A stretch of DNA of 64,000 nt from Iris pallida. Lineage: Eukaryota; Streptophyta; Magnoliopsida; Asparagales; Iridaceae. A program made the position numbers and the translations under genes. This document shows positions 23,375 through 35,639 of this stretch, in pieces. Location of the stretch: contig JANAVB010012097.1 in assembly GCA_029216955.1 (NCBI GenBank), positions 1 through 64,000 of the forward strand, in the 5' to 3' direction. Every line of letters begins with the position of its first letter. Positions within the stretch are counted from its first letter, which is position 1. The notes under the pieces were generated by a model. That model ran no database searches. It worked only from the letters and a program-made list of their open reading frames with translations, and had not been told where the DNA came from.

Positions 23375-26300
23375 TGTAACACCCAGTTTCTAAAATGAGG
23401 GTAATTTTGAAATTTTGTAATTATAATTATTAATTAATGATATTTATTTTATATTATAATTTTTAGTAATTTTTAATTAATTTTAAACTATTTAAATTTA
23501 TGACTTGTGAATTTGGGGTTGTGCTAGTGATTAGTAGATACTGCCTACCCTAGAGCCTAGCCATGTGATTAGGGTATTTTTGACATTTTTAGGGTTATTT
23601 GGATTTATTATAATTTATTTGAATTTATAGGATTTTTATAATTTATTTTGGAATTGTATAGATGAAGGTTGACTAGTGTTGACTAGGAGACTAACCTAGT
23701 GACTGACCTAGGTTAAGACCACTTGGTTAGGTTAAGTAAACTTGATTTGACCTAATTTAGTGAGGGTTAGGTCATTGGAACTTGTTTGGAGGGATTTGGA
23801 GTTGATTTGACTATTATGGCTTATGACTTCATAAGTCATGATTAATGACTTAGGCTTAATAGCCCATAGGCCCACACCATGAACCAAGCCTAACCCAAAC
23901 CAGCCCATGGAAGCCAACCTATGGTTTCCCACCCTATTTAATGCCTCTTCCATTTGTTCTTGCCTCCTTTATTAGTTTTTCTCTCAAGCTTTGGAAGAGG
24001 TGAGCCTCCACCTTCAAAAATCCATAGTAATTCTATTTTATCTCCTTTTTCCCTCCAATCAATTTCATTGGATCCTAATTTTTGTTTTTTTGCTGTTTGT
24101 GGTGTTCAACCTCAGCTTTGGGGCAATTTGGAGAAGTTTGCTAGCAAGAGGAACCCCCCATTTGAGGCTTTTCTTGTATTTTGATACCAATAGGTAAATC
24201 ATTGTAAACACCATTAAAATTCTAGTTTCTTTGCATGTAGACCTAGCCCTAAGTGTCCTGGTCCTGTAGGTATTCCTAGACCTAGGTTTTGTGTCCATTT
24301 CGTGTCCTAAATGGACACGTATCAGCCTATAGACCTAGGTGTTTGATGAAATATCCCAAAGGACATTTCGGTTGAATTTTGGGATTGTGTTTGAATGGAA
24401 AATTAGATCTAGGGTTTGTTTATAGGTTTCCAATTTACTGAGTGTAATTAGTGTGTGTCGGACACGCAATGGGACATGAAACCCATGCATTTCTGCACCG
24501 TACAGCTCCCCTGCCACTCGGGGGCTGTATCGGATACCACACGCAACCAGGACACGTGAAATTTGACACACGCCTTGGGGCAGTATCTGACACGCCACAT
24601 GTCAAATCTCAGATGACCACATGGTGCGTCGATGGAGGAATCAATATCGTACTTGTTTTTCACTGTGCAGTGTCGAGTGTGTGCAGCATTCTGATACGCG
24701 TATTTTGACACGTCCATGCGACTCGACACGGCGGTGCAGGGTGCCACGTAGGTAGCCCTACATAGGGCGAACCTAGGGGCACGAGCACGAGGCCAGTATT
24801 ACGTCGTGTCGCGAGCACGAGGCCTCGTACTCACTGCACGACGCTGTGCCCTGTGCACTGTGTCTGTGTGTGTGCACATTCTGTTTGGACACGTTGTGTC
24901 CACTTGGATGGACACATATATATTGTATGACACATACACAATATATGCTTGCATTACCAACCACTGATTTGGCATATTAGTTTAATTCAATTGATGAATT
25001 CTCATTTTTCCAAATCCTGATATTTAATATCAGTGCTTTTCTCACTGTTCTGTTCCAGCTATTGAATTCAATTTTTGTCTTCATATTTAACCTTTGTACG
25101 CTGTTAAATAGTGTAGTTTAAAACTCTAATTGGTTCACCTATATGGTTATCTAAGTGTATGGTGAGTTTGGGACTGTTTTGATGTGGTTGGGGTTCAAAA
25201 TCCGAGTTATAGGAAAGGGACTGAAACTGTGAACCATGGTCTCAGTTTAACTGAGATGTATCCTCAGGTTTTAGTTGGTTTTGATTCCCATTTACCTTCC
25301 CAAGTTTGTATCCAAAGTTTGTGTTTAAATATTAGGATTACAGTTCACTGCTTTATATGTTCCTGTTGGTTGGTTTCAGTTCAGTTTTTTCAGATAATTA
25401 GTACAATTTTGACACACACTCATATGTTACACATTTCACTATTTGTCACACACACATTGTTTTCCTTTATACATTACTGTCCATAATTTCTTGTACCCAC
25501 ACTCTCCTAAATCCTGAATTTTCCTATTTTGACACACCCTCACATGAACTGTTACACACACGACTGAGTTATGGGATTCACATTGGATCCCCCTCTTACT
25601 GTCACACCCCAATACCTGTGACACCCTTGCACATTTGCTATAACCTGAGAATTCAGGATTTAGTATGATTTTTCTGTTAAGTATGGTTTTGAGCTATGAA
25701 ATATGTTAACTGAGAATGGAAACATGTTAACTAAGATTGAAGGTTAAGCATGAAAACTGAAACTGGGTTAAAGAATAACTGAAATCAGCATTTTCCTATG
25801 ATTAACTAACTGGGTTTGTACCTACATGATAAAACCTGAGTTTTACATATGATTTAAACCTGAGAATAAAATGGCTTGGGAAGAAAACTGAATTCTATTG
25901 CTAATCTTGAGTTTAGGATTCAAATGGATGGTTGATTTTAATTGAGTTGTTTTGAGTTTTATTTAATGGAGTTATCACTGAAAACTGAGATTATGATTCT
26001 AGGATTCCTGAGATTTAATAGGCTAATTTATGTCATGTTCATTTGGTTTCTTAAACCTGAGAACTGAAAACTGCATTTGTTTGATACATGTAAACTGATA
26101 TGTGTAGGAAACTGTTGAGTATTCAAATGAAAACCTGAGTTTGTTTCAACTTGCAAACTGAGACTCTAATTCCCTGAAAACCTGAGCCTGGGATTTGTTT
26201 TTGGTTGGGGGTTAAACCTGTCATTGGTTTCAGGATTTCTGAAACCTGATATTTGAATGTCACATTCACTCACACACGCAAATCACATACACATGAGTTT

Positions 26301-28243
26301 AAACCACATACACACACACACATTTGATTTCCTTTTACTGTCACACTAGTCACAGCCACACATGTGTCTCCCTCTTCCACACCCAGCAGCACACACACAC
26401 TTGACACACACACAAGTCCACATATTTCCTGAACACATACACAAATTCACATATTTCCCATTACACACATTTACACTCTCTCTCTCTCTATATTCCTATT
26501 ATTCCAATTTGTAGGTTGAGGTATAGGTTGTATGCAATATATATAACATATATGTATATATGTTTAAGCCTATATCTACCAACTTACACATGCCACATTT
26601 GTAACACACTCACACACTTTTTCTCACATGAACACACACACAGGTTATCATGCCATGTCCATATCACCCACAAGTGTCACACACTCATGCCTCACCCTCA
26701 CTCCTGACACACACTAACCACATAGCCCTTTTCATATTGATAGCTTTTTCCCTCTCTAAATATATATAATGTGGTGTAAATATATGTAATCCTATATATA
26801 TATATATATACATATATATGAAATTCATGATTATAGCTAAATGTGAATGTGCCTATGATGTGTGGCTTGTGTTTGGCTTGTATAGCCTTGGGATTGATGT
26901 AGAGTGCTAGCCTAGGCTTGGTTAGACCTAGAATTACTTGTTAGACTAGGTTTAGACTTGGAATGGTTTAGTTGACCTAGTTTGACTAGTGGTAGTTGAC
27001 TGGAGTTGACCAAAGGTTGACTTTAGCCTAGATTGACCCCAAACTTCATGTACATGCATTGTAGCAGTCTATTTTCTTATTTTAGACTTGTTGTGACTTG
27101 TACTGTTCTATAGGAGACAGACACCACTCCTCGGACAGTATATTCTCTTCGGACATTCAGGATACCAGGCGAGTACATTCTCTGATCATTTCATATCCTG
27201 CTTAGAATTATTTTCCTGCCTTAAATTACTTTACTTGATACTGTCATGTTGGTCACAAAGATTGGTACTATATGGATCTTTTCATGAGATGTTATCCCCC
27301 TCGGGAGCATCGGATACAGCATGTTTTGTGCGTTTCACGAACCATCACGTATCTCTATGCTTCCTCTGATTCACGAACCGCCTGTGACACATGTACTCTC
27401 ATGTTCACAGAGCCCCCATGAATCACCTTCACGTACCACTCATTTTATGAGCCGTGTGAAGTTTCACGAACCTTAACATAACTTGAACGGATCCTTGTGT
27501 TTTGATTGGGGTTGGGGGAGTAGAAATAGACATGTGAATATTATCTAAGTAGCTGTAGTCATGAACCACCCTCTTAGCTGTAGTCATGAACCTCCTATGC
27601 CATTCACATGTTTATATTTTACTCTGACTCACTAGTCACTATTAGCTCTTTACTTATAGTAGATATTTCTATTACAGTTTCTCTCTATATTTACATACTG
27701 CATTTCTTCAGTATCTATATCTTACTTTACTACATGATTATATTTTCTAACATGCTATGAACTGTTGAGATGTACTGTACTCGCTCCTGTCCTGACTGGA
27801 CCTGTTGAAAATATTACAGAGGACGATGAGGAGGCCTGGGAGGATACCTTCTTCGGATAGCTCTATCTGAGGACATCACCCCACTGCCTAGACTAGTTTA
27901 GTTAGGCCTTATCTTATCTTCATGTTGTCTTGAGACTGTTTAGCTAGATTTTACTTCTGTTCAGAGATGTTGAGTTGTATATATTCTTTCTTATTCAGTA
28001 GCTGAGATATGTACTCTGGATATTGCTGGGATATTATCCTAGACTTTTCTATATTCAGTATTTCTTTGAGTTCTATATCATATCGTATTTTCTTCCTCCT
28101 TAGTTGTGATTGAGTTCATTTACTGCTTATTATTATATTGCTAGATGCATGTTGACCTAGGACAGCGTTCTACTGCCGACACTGCGGCATAGGCTGGGCG
28201 TTGTTACGTTCTCGTACCCTCACAGTGGGTGCGGGTCGTGACA
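23375..28243 (+). repeat. Element A 3' LTR
   Basis: Copy of 16773-21649. The CT microsatellite is shorter (about 26475-26490) and one G-box region (about 24618-24628) is mutated relative to 18016-18026. The frames inside mirror those of the 5' LTR and are not genes. Confidence 0.95.
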
Positions 28244-28248
28244 GTACC
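28244..28248. repeat. Target-site duplication of element A, right copy (GTACC)
   Basis: Partner of 16768-16772. D's LTR continues from here ('gtaccaagctagg'). Confidence 0.96.
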
Positions 28249-31200
28249 AAGCTAGGAAAATCTAACAAGATAAACATGAATGTGTACAATCACAGCATCT
28301 ATAAAATGTTTCCAGAATGATCACCATAATCCATCGATCATAATATCGTAAACATACTAAAAAAACACTATAAACTCACTACATACAATATCTAGAGGAA
28401 GAGCTAAAATAATCTAAACCTGAAACCTCAAGCTAAGTCATGGCTCCATCCTGCTCAGCTAATATCCTAGGCTTTGGCCCATAGAGTAGAATGGTACCCT
28501 GCAAGTACACCTACAACATATTCTAGTCAGGAGCGGAGCTAAGTATATCCAAGGAAATGAACATGAACATCATGGTATGAAAAAGTATACATGATAAATA
28601 TTGAAATACGAGAAATAAGAACATGACATGAAACCTGAACATGAATACTGAAAAGTAAATACAGGGAACATGAAATGAGTCCTGAACAAGAAATATACCA
28701 TGAACCTGAAATGTGCAATATATCAAAATACATCCAGAGTGTGTGATCGGCTTGGGTAGATTCAGGGAACATGAAATGGTACGGCTTCGGTCCCGCATGC
28801 TCGATACGGGACCTAAGCTATTCATATGAATAGTAACTCGGCTTTGATCACACATCTGTAGTATTTCTCCTCCCAGACACAAGTAAACTCAAGAAAACAT
28901 GATACAAGACAATCTCGTGATATATCGTGTCAAAAAGGAGATACAAGAATGAATATAAAAGACATGAAGAAATGGACAAGTCCGAAGAATATACTTGCCT
29001 TGCTCAGGGTGATCAAGTGTAGGAGATAGAGCTGTAGTCCACCTGATTTTAGTACAAGTTGGTTAATTTCTAAAGATTACAACTTATTAGTTTTGCTAGC
29101 TAATATCTATTTATATCATAAACTAACTAACCACATATCATGAAATAATACCAGTTAATTACTAACCTTACACCTCCTTAGTAAAATAAATATTTTAACA
29201 CAATTATTAGTATACTAAAACATTTATCATAGATACAACCTATAGATTTAATAGGATAAATTTTACAAAAACAAAATAAAAATAATAACTAGCTTATCTC
29301 CAATTTATAAATTAGGCCAAGGTTCAGAAAATTTAAACATATTAAAATCCATACTACTGAACCCACAGTCGAGCTTTGCTTCTTGAGACTAACTATTCTT
29401 GCAGTTATCTCCATTTGCAACAACCATTTCAAGGACCTAAACAACTGCCCTGGCACATAGTAGGTCCACCATTAATCCACCCTAAAACTGCATGTTTCCT
29501 TTGTCAAAGAATGGTCGAGTCCAACACTTCATTCAAATTATACTAAACACAGTTTGAACCTCTCAAGGAATTGGAGTAAAATAATTAAAGCTCAACATTA
29601 GAACACACAACCAACCCAACTATACTCCCAAACCAGCAAATATGGTACTAACAGCTTCACCAACACACTCATAAGCTATGAAGTTCACCCAGCCAACCCA
29701 TTTAAATCTAATGACTATCCTTTCCATTTGAAATCCAAAATTTATAAGAAGGTACAGAAGAAACTCAATCCAGACTTCATAATTAATTCCAACAAAATAT
29801 TTACAAGAAATTAGACAAGAACTATATGTAACTACAGAATCAAAACAATAATTTATTGCTGGCCTAGTCCAAGAAATGAGAAATTATACAACAAAGTTTA
29901 AATCAAATGAATAAAAATTTACACAACAGTTAGTAGTTTGAATAGGCAAGGCCCTGCCGACCCTCATCCCGGACATGCACACACATCAGGACACGATCCA
30001 TACTTGGACATGGCTACTCGACTGAACACAAATGAACTGGCAACCGCAGACACAACTGCACCCGAACACGCGCACTCATCAACTCTATCGATCCTGGCCA
30101 ACACCACATATACTTAAATTCGATACGAAAACTTGCAATCAAGGAGAAAATAACTTAATACCTGAAGGAGAATTCGACAGGATCCAAGACACGTCCAATT
30201 GAACAGGACACGATCTGATGTATCAACTACTGCTATCTCAACCAAACCAAATCATGCACCTATGAAACATTACAACAAACAGAAAAAATGTATAAACAAA
30301 GAGTTATGATTCAGAACGATTCGTAGGATTCTTTCGAACTTGATAACAGGAGCTCAAGAACATTCAATTAAGTACTTACTCAATGGCAGACACGTCAATT
30401 CGATAAATCGATCAAGAACTCAGGTAATCCAAACCAAATCCTGCTCAAAATCATCCAGAAAGCACATACACGTCAAGAGCACAATGAAATTAACTCTCAA
30501 TCCCAGGAATCGAATTCAACAAAGCTAGAATTTACTCAACTTCAGAAATTTATAGATCTGATAAGGAAAAAGGGTTATCACTAAAAACTTACTGTGAAAT
30601 GATGCTAACATAGTGGATCGAGCATCCGAAGATGTGAACCTTCCCAATTTAGCTTCCATGACTCAAAGAATCGGAGGAGGTATGAACTCGTGATCGTCGG
30701 AAAAAGAGTCCCAGAAGAGATCCGGCCGAATCATCGAAGTCGGCGTGTTGATCTGGAAAAATGATCGTTGGAGAAGCCGTCGGAGCTGTCGAGCTGTCGA
30801 ACAGGAAGACGCTACCGTACTGGATCTCTGCTACCACCACGTGGTCGATCGCCACCGTAAAGAACTCAACCGAAACTGATCAGTCACCGGAGAACAAATT
30901 TGCTGAAAAGGTCTACCCAGATCTTGGCCGGAGATGGTAGCGCTGCAGCCCGATCGTCGGAGGTGAGTGTTCAGCCGACGAGAGATCGATCAACCGTCGA
31001 TTACTGGAGAAGGAGTCACCGCACTCTCCTGAGGTGAGGACGACCTCGCCGCCACTGGAGGACTCGATGTCGAAGGAAATCATGGCCGAGCGCCGCCGCT
31101 GCTGGGAGAGGAACCGCCTAGTCGACGCCGGAAGGAATCGCAGTGGAGGAGTGGAAATCCCTTGCCAAAGTCATCTTCATCATAGATATTAGGGTTAGGG

Positions 31201-31574
31201 TTTTAGTTGGAAGTTGGAGAAGAACAGAGCTCGAGAGCTCTGAAATGAGTTTAGCTGGGAATGGTTCTCTCTCTTCAATGAACAGAGTAAAATAGAAATT
31301 TTTTGGATTTAAGCAGTAAGCCCCCTCCACTATTGGTCTTTTAGCATATAAATCCCCGCCCTTTATATATATTGCATAAATTCATAAAAATCAGTTAGAA
31401 AAGGGGGGCCACAAATTGTTGGATATAACAAATATTTTTTTAAAAAAAATTGAAATCCTACTCTAATTCAATTCCCTCCAAAATAATTATAAAACTTATT
31501 ATTTAAAAATCAATTAAATCATTAATCAGAAAATAAATTTAGGATTTTGAAAATACTGGAAAAGTAAAGTGACA
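28249..31574 (-). repeat. Element D 5' LTR, main part
   Basis: Collinear copy of 10083-13358. It has an insertion of about 60 bases near 28440-28500 that is missing or shortened in the other LTR. It keeps the inverted repeat TGTGTGATC/GATCACACA (28740-28748, 28846-28854) and the GC-rich island (about 30660-31150). It ends 'agtgaca' at 31574. Confidence 0.92.
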
Positions 31575-32284
31575 GGTTATAGGCTATATAAGGAGATACT
31601 CAATCACAGTTAGGACTTCTTGAGACATTCCTTTGACGACTCCTGAGAATCTTACTGTAAACTCTATCCCGAAATTCATTTTCATTTGTTTTCGTCTACT
31701 CCTCCTTGTTCGTTATTGAAATTGATTATTGGTGTTCATTGTTGACTTGAATTGTGGTCAAGATGAGTTTATAGACTACATCAAGGGTGTATTCTGGTAG
31801 TACATACTAGGCAAGGTAGTAAAGATTACAGTCGTCCGTCTTTGTTGTGGAGTCTTGAGTTTATCGTGACCATATTAGTTACCAAGGCAAAATGATGATC
31901 GTATGTTTTTGGATATACGTATCTTAGTTATGGCGTTTGGATTTCACGCAACAATGCATGCTAGTCGGCAATGCGGTTATTTTGAACAACATACTTTTAG
32001 ATCTATACACCATGAATATGGGACCAGAATTCTGGACAACATAATTTTCGGACACAATAGTATGATTACTAGATTATATTCTAATTTGGTTCGCTGCTTA
32101 TCACCTCTAATATCCTCAAATGTTTGATTGTTTGTAATTAGCATAGGACACGTTGGAATCTTAGAGATTAAAATTGCTAATCTCTATTAGATCTTGTTTG
32201 ATTTCTATCTTTCTCAATTGATGTCCTTCCTTGATAATATCTTATCTTGTGCCATATTGACTTCCTTGTTGACCTATCTTCAGG
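31575..32284 (+). other. Element E interior, continued after D
   Basis: It begins with the second GGTTA and continues 'taggctatataagga..actcaatcacagttagga', collinear with the leaders of B and C. About 31750-32150 has the spacing and some words of the hairpin block ('tttatcgtgaccatattag', 'gctagtcggcaatgcgg') but is too diverged to fold by eye with confidence. It ends in a pyrimidine tract and CAG (32281-32283). Confidence 0.65.
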
Positions 32285-32470
32285 ATACCGAAGACCAGAT
32301 CGTAGTGCTCTGGACCCACCGCAACGATGGAGTGGTCAACTACTTCACAACCTCCTCCTTCTCCAGCTGCGGGAGCTGCAGCTTCGGGGGTTTCTCCTAC
32401 TACTACTCCCATCCATGAGGTAGTGTCAACAGCAGTTGGAGGCGCTCCTCCACTGGTTGCCACTTATTAA
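32285..32470 (+). pseudogene. N-terminal gag fragment of element E
   Basis: It starts one base after a splice-acceptor-like CAG with ATA in place of ATG, then 'PKTRS' and a TAG. After that the frame is open from about 32306 to a TAA at 32468. Residues are Pro, Ala, Thr and Ser rich ('SPAAGAAASGVSPTTT'), like the start of F's gag. It has no knuckles: E sequence stops near here and different sequence follows. Identification rests on position and composition. Confidence 0.5.
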
Positions 32471-32573
32471 TTTTTTTGCATCTTCTTGTTTATCTGTGTG
32501 TGACTGGTTCATTAAGCAAATTTATTTTTTAGAGTTCAATTTAAGTTTGTTAATGTGCCTAATTATTGTGTAG

Positions 32574-32663
32574 ATTCCAGGTATTGTATTTGCACGGGGA
32601 CTATATGTCGTAGTGCTGATTCTTTTGGAGTCAGAAGAAACATGTATCATTCTTACAAAGCAG
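32574..32663 (+). pseudogene. NUDX14: Isolated exon resembling plant Nudix hydrolase 14 (ADP-sugar diphosphatase)
   Basis: A 90-base segment is open for exactly 30 codons, preceded by a T-rich tract ending 'ttgtgtag' (32566-32573) and followed by CAG|gtaatt. It encodes 'IPGIVFARGLYVVVLILLES' plus ten more residues ending 'ILTKQ'. From memory, the chloroplast ADP-sugar diphosphatase family (NUDX14) has 'PGIVFARG' followed by a hydrophobic 'AVLILLES' strand and 'LTEQ', so this looks like one phase-0 exon just before the Nudix box. Some residues differ from the usual family sequence and one codon seems missing, so it is probably a relic. No neighbouring exon is found: upstream is E's gag fragment and downstream is truncated F. 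It may be a gene piece captured by E, or a remnant of a host gene split by insertions and a deletion. Confidence 0.65.
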
Positions 32664-32699
32664 GTAATTTTTTATACTTTGAGTTTAAGTCCATATTCT

Positions 32700-34377
32700 T
32701 TAAAACAGTTCATTTATCCATTCAATCCAATATTCCACATAAAAACCCGACTTAATCATGTAAACCAAAACTATCTACATATCATCAGACATATTAGGAT
32801 CCATATTAACAAGTTAAAACAGGAATTAAACCAATAGGAATCGAATGAAACAGAAACCAAAAACCAGTGCACAGAACACACAGACCCTCTCCCCGTGCAC
32901 ACGAGATTTCGCATCCGACACGATACTATCTAACACGAGGCTTGGGGAGTGTCATGACAGACACTGCCCCATGCTCAGTGTCAAAAATTAGGCACTCTAG
33001 TGCCCTGTGCAGCCCGCACGAGCACGCTGGTAGCAGGGGAGCTACAGTGCTCGTGCGCGCGCATCGAACCCACGTGTGCACGAGTCTCCCACGACTCGAC
33101 ACGACACAGAAAACAATATACGACACTCGACACCTCTAAGCAAACCCTAGTACTATTTTCCTATTCAAATACTTCCCTGAAATTCGAACGAAGTGTCCTT
33201 TGAGACATTTCATCGAACACCCTATTCAATCCACTGGTACGTGTCCGATATGGACACGAAACGGATTCAAAACCTAGGGTTAGCCTATCCTATAGTTAGG
33301 GTAGGGCTAGGGCCTTCCTAAAATGATTTTAAACAGGATTTAAATGGAGTATATGAAGTTATACCTATTGATGAACAAGCTCCTTCAATAATCCAATGGA
33401 AAGATTCCTCAAGCTACCCAAAATCTCACAAATTGTTGTTTCCCTGCAAACAACCAATACCAGCAGTAAGAGGATTGATTTTAGGTCCTAATGAAATTGG
33501 TTTGGGGAAGAAAGGAATTAAAATGAATTTTATATGAATTTTGGAAGATGGAACTCACCTCTTTCCTTAGAACTTTGGATAAACCCTAAAAGAGGCTAGC
33601 CCTAAAATCTAGGAGGGATTTTATAGGGGGGCTGACCTAGTTGGCCGGCCATGATGGCTAGGTTGGGGTTTCTAGGTGGTATCCTATGGCTAGGAATGAA
33701 TCAAGGGGTATTGAGTGGTCTAGAATAAAGGGTTGTTTCCTAGTCTTAAACAAACTCACTTAAACTTAACTAACTTGACTTAAACCATAATCCAACCCAT
33801 CTAATTCTCCAAATGGCTAACTAAAATTAGCTATGACCAAACTAGGTTAGGGTTTGAACTAGGTTGGCTAGTCCTATTAGGTTAAGTCACAAAATGACTT
33901 GTGAAACCACAAGTCATTTCTCAACCCATTTAATTTCTAATTTCTTAAGCCAATTTCTAATGAATCTAAACCCACTAACTTAAGTCATGCTAGGTTAGAC
34001 TAGAGTCACTTAGCCTAACCAAGTCCAACTAACTAGGGGTAGTTCCTAGGTTTGTCTACAAGGGTCAAGACTAGTCAAATCAACCTAATCTAAACAATTC
34101 CAAAATAATTCCTAAAAATTCCCATAAATTCAAATAAATTCTAATAAATCAAATAACCCCAAAATGTCTAAATACCCTAATCACATGGCTAGGCTCTAGG
34201 GTAGACAGTCTATACGGTTCACTAGCAAAATACCTAAAATCTCTAGTCATGAATTTTTAAATAGTTTAAAAATAATTAAAAATCACTAAAAATCATAATA
34301 TGAAATAAATATCATTAATTAATAAATATAATTACAAAATTTCAAAATTACCCTCTTCTGGAAAACTGGGTGTTACA
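32700..34377 (-). repeat. Element F 3' LTR, truncated
   Basis: Nearly identical to 39004-40681. The homology begins at 'taaaacagtt' (32700). It retains U3 with the TATA box (33616-33625) and the leader GT-AG segment (33558-33444), but lacks the region with TTGAC cluster, core and termini. The frames at 32867-33203 lie in a GACAC-rich zone and are shadows. Confidence 0.92.
33616..33625 (-). promoter_or_regulatory. TATA box of F LTR (copy at 39919-39928)
   Basis: TATAAAATCC on the minus strand, 752 bases into the LTR. A good donor-like GAG|GTGAGT follows 67 bases later. Spacing matches A. Confidence 0.55.
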
Positions 34378-34662
34378 ATCCTACCCACCTTATAAAAATT
34401 TCGTCCTCGAAATTAAGATGGTAGCAGGCCTTCTAGGTTAAACCCCCAGCAATCATAGTCTCATAATCTATCTTAAATCATACAGTTGAAAAGTGTAACC
34501 TATGGGGTCATGGCATGCAATATCAGTCTGGGGTCTCTTCTGGTTATACCAACCATGCTACAGTACTAGGCAATCATAAGGTATCAAAACATACAAGCAA
34601 GGGATTCATCAAATTCACAAAAGGAAAACTAAGGTTAGGTCAAAACTCACCTCCAGCTAGGT

Positions 34663-35350
34663 CTAAGAACCAGAACTCCCTCCTGGAAGCAGGGCCCTGG
34701 TTGGGGCAGGTATAGCAGGGCAGTGCTGCACCCAGTGTACAGCTGAACCACAGAATAGGCACAATCCTAGTCTCTTTCTACAGTTGTTCCACTTGTGTCC
34801 AGACTTCTTGCAGTAGGCACAGATAGGCTCCGGCTCAGCTGGCCTCTGCTGGACAGGAGACTGGGCTGGGTATGATGATATAGGCTGGATAAATGGGTAC
34901 TCCTCAAACTCTGGATAGGACTGGGTACTGCTCCTCGCCCTCTTGGAGCTAGGCTCTCCTCCTAGAAGCACAGAGTCCCGCTGACGTAGCAACCTCTGGA
35001 TTTTCTCCCTCATGGCCTCCTCATGAACTCTCTGTGACTCCAACAACTTTTCTTGGAAAAAAAGCAAACACCTGGGCTGCGTCAAGTAGCAAACCTTCGG
35101 GTGGTACAGCATGGAGTACAGAGGGTAGGAAAGGGCTCTCAGTCTCAGGTAAATCTGCAGCTCACTCCTGAACGAGAGGAGATGAAGGAAGACTCTCTGG
35201 CGAGGCTACCACCACCTCCTCAATGGCAGGAGATGCCTCCACCCCCTGATCAGATAGAGGGATAACTACCTCCTGAACAGTAGGAGGTGGAGGCACACTC
35301 CCAGTAGCTGCAGCTGCTCTCAGGCGACGGGCTTGGGTCATGGGTGCCAT
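34663..35350 (-). pseudogene. Mini-gag of element F (best preserved)
   Basis: The start ATG (35350-35348) lies one base after a pyrimidine tract ending CAG (35354-35352). The N-terminus begins 'MAPMTQARRLRAAAATG' and is Pro/Ala/Glu rich. One TGA at about 35164 and one frameshift in a T run at about 35054-35060 break it. Downstream is a helical, charged stretch ('EKLLESQRVHEEAMREKIQR'), then 'SSKRARSS', a P/Q-rich linker and two intact CX2CX4HX4C knuckles (34821-34719: 'CAYCKKSGHKWNNC', 'CLFCGSAVHWVQHC'). It ends at 34663 after 'GGSSGS'. Total is about 225 codons with no capsid domain, no protease and no pol, as in A and D. It is likely an RNA-binding protein, possibly coiled-coil. Confidence 0.82.
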
Positions 35351-35639
35351 ACTGAAAGAAAAGAAAAGAAAAAAAAATAAATCAATCATCAAGGCTGGAA
35401 ACTAGTAAATATCAACAAAGGACAACTAGCTACAAGAATCACTATTTAAAGCCAGGCTATACTATCACCCTAAGACAAGGGCCTAATCACAAGTCATCAA
35501 ATTATTACACTAAGAAAGAACTACATATGCATAAGATCTATAAAGCTAAGAAGGTCTCTACTCCTAAATTATTTAATGATGGAAACAATTTATAATAACT
35601 GGAATGAAGATAGAGACGATGTATTTAAGAACCTTTCCA

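Larger units (their letters stand above)
16773..28243 (+). mobile_element. Element A: TR-GAG-like non-autonomous retrotransposon with 4.9 kb LTRs
   Basis: Complete element: 5' LTR 16773-21649 (4877 b), interior 21650-23374 (1725 b), 3' LTR 23375-28243 (4869 b), 5-bp duplication GTACC on both sides. Both LTRs begin 'tgtaacaccc' and end 'gtcgtgaca'. Differences between them are mostly C/T and G/A transitions, often in CpG. The interior codes only for a decayed gag with four zinc knuckles; pol is absent. LTRs make up 85 percent of its length. It is the youngest layer of the E-D-A nest. Confidence 0.96.
10000..31574 (-). mobile_element. Element D: non-autonomous LTR retrotransposon with mini-gag, split by element A
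   Basis: It lies on the minus strand. The 3' LTR is 10000-13358, the interior 13359-16689, and the 5' LTR 16690-16772 plus 28249-31574; the TSD copy 28244-28248 belongs to A's insertion. A 5-bp duplication GGTTA flanks it. Both LTR copies read 'tgtcacgac...agtgaca' on the plus strand. Next to the 3' LTR is the reverse complement of a purine tract ('tctctcccctttaaaataatttcgtcctc' region, 13359-13390). The interior carries a decayed gag with zinc knuckles but no pol. Removing A restores a full 5' LTR of about 3.4 kb. Confidence 0.93.
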
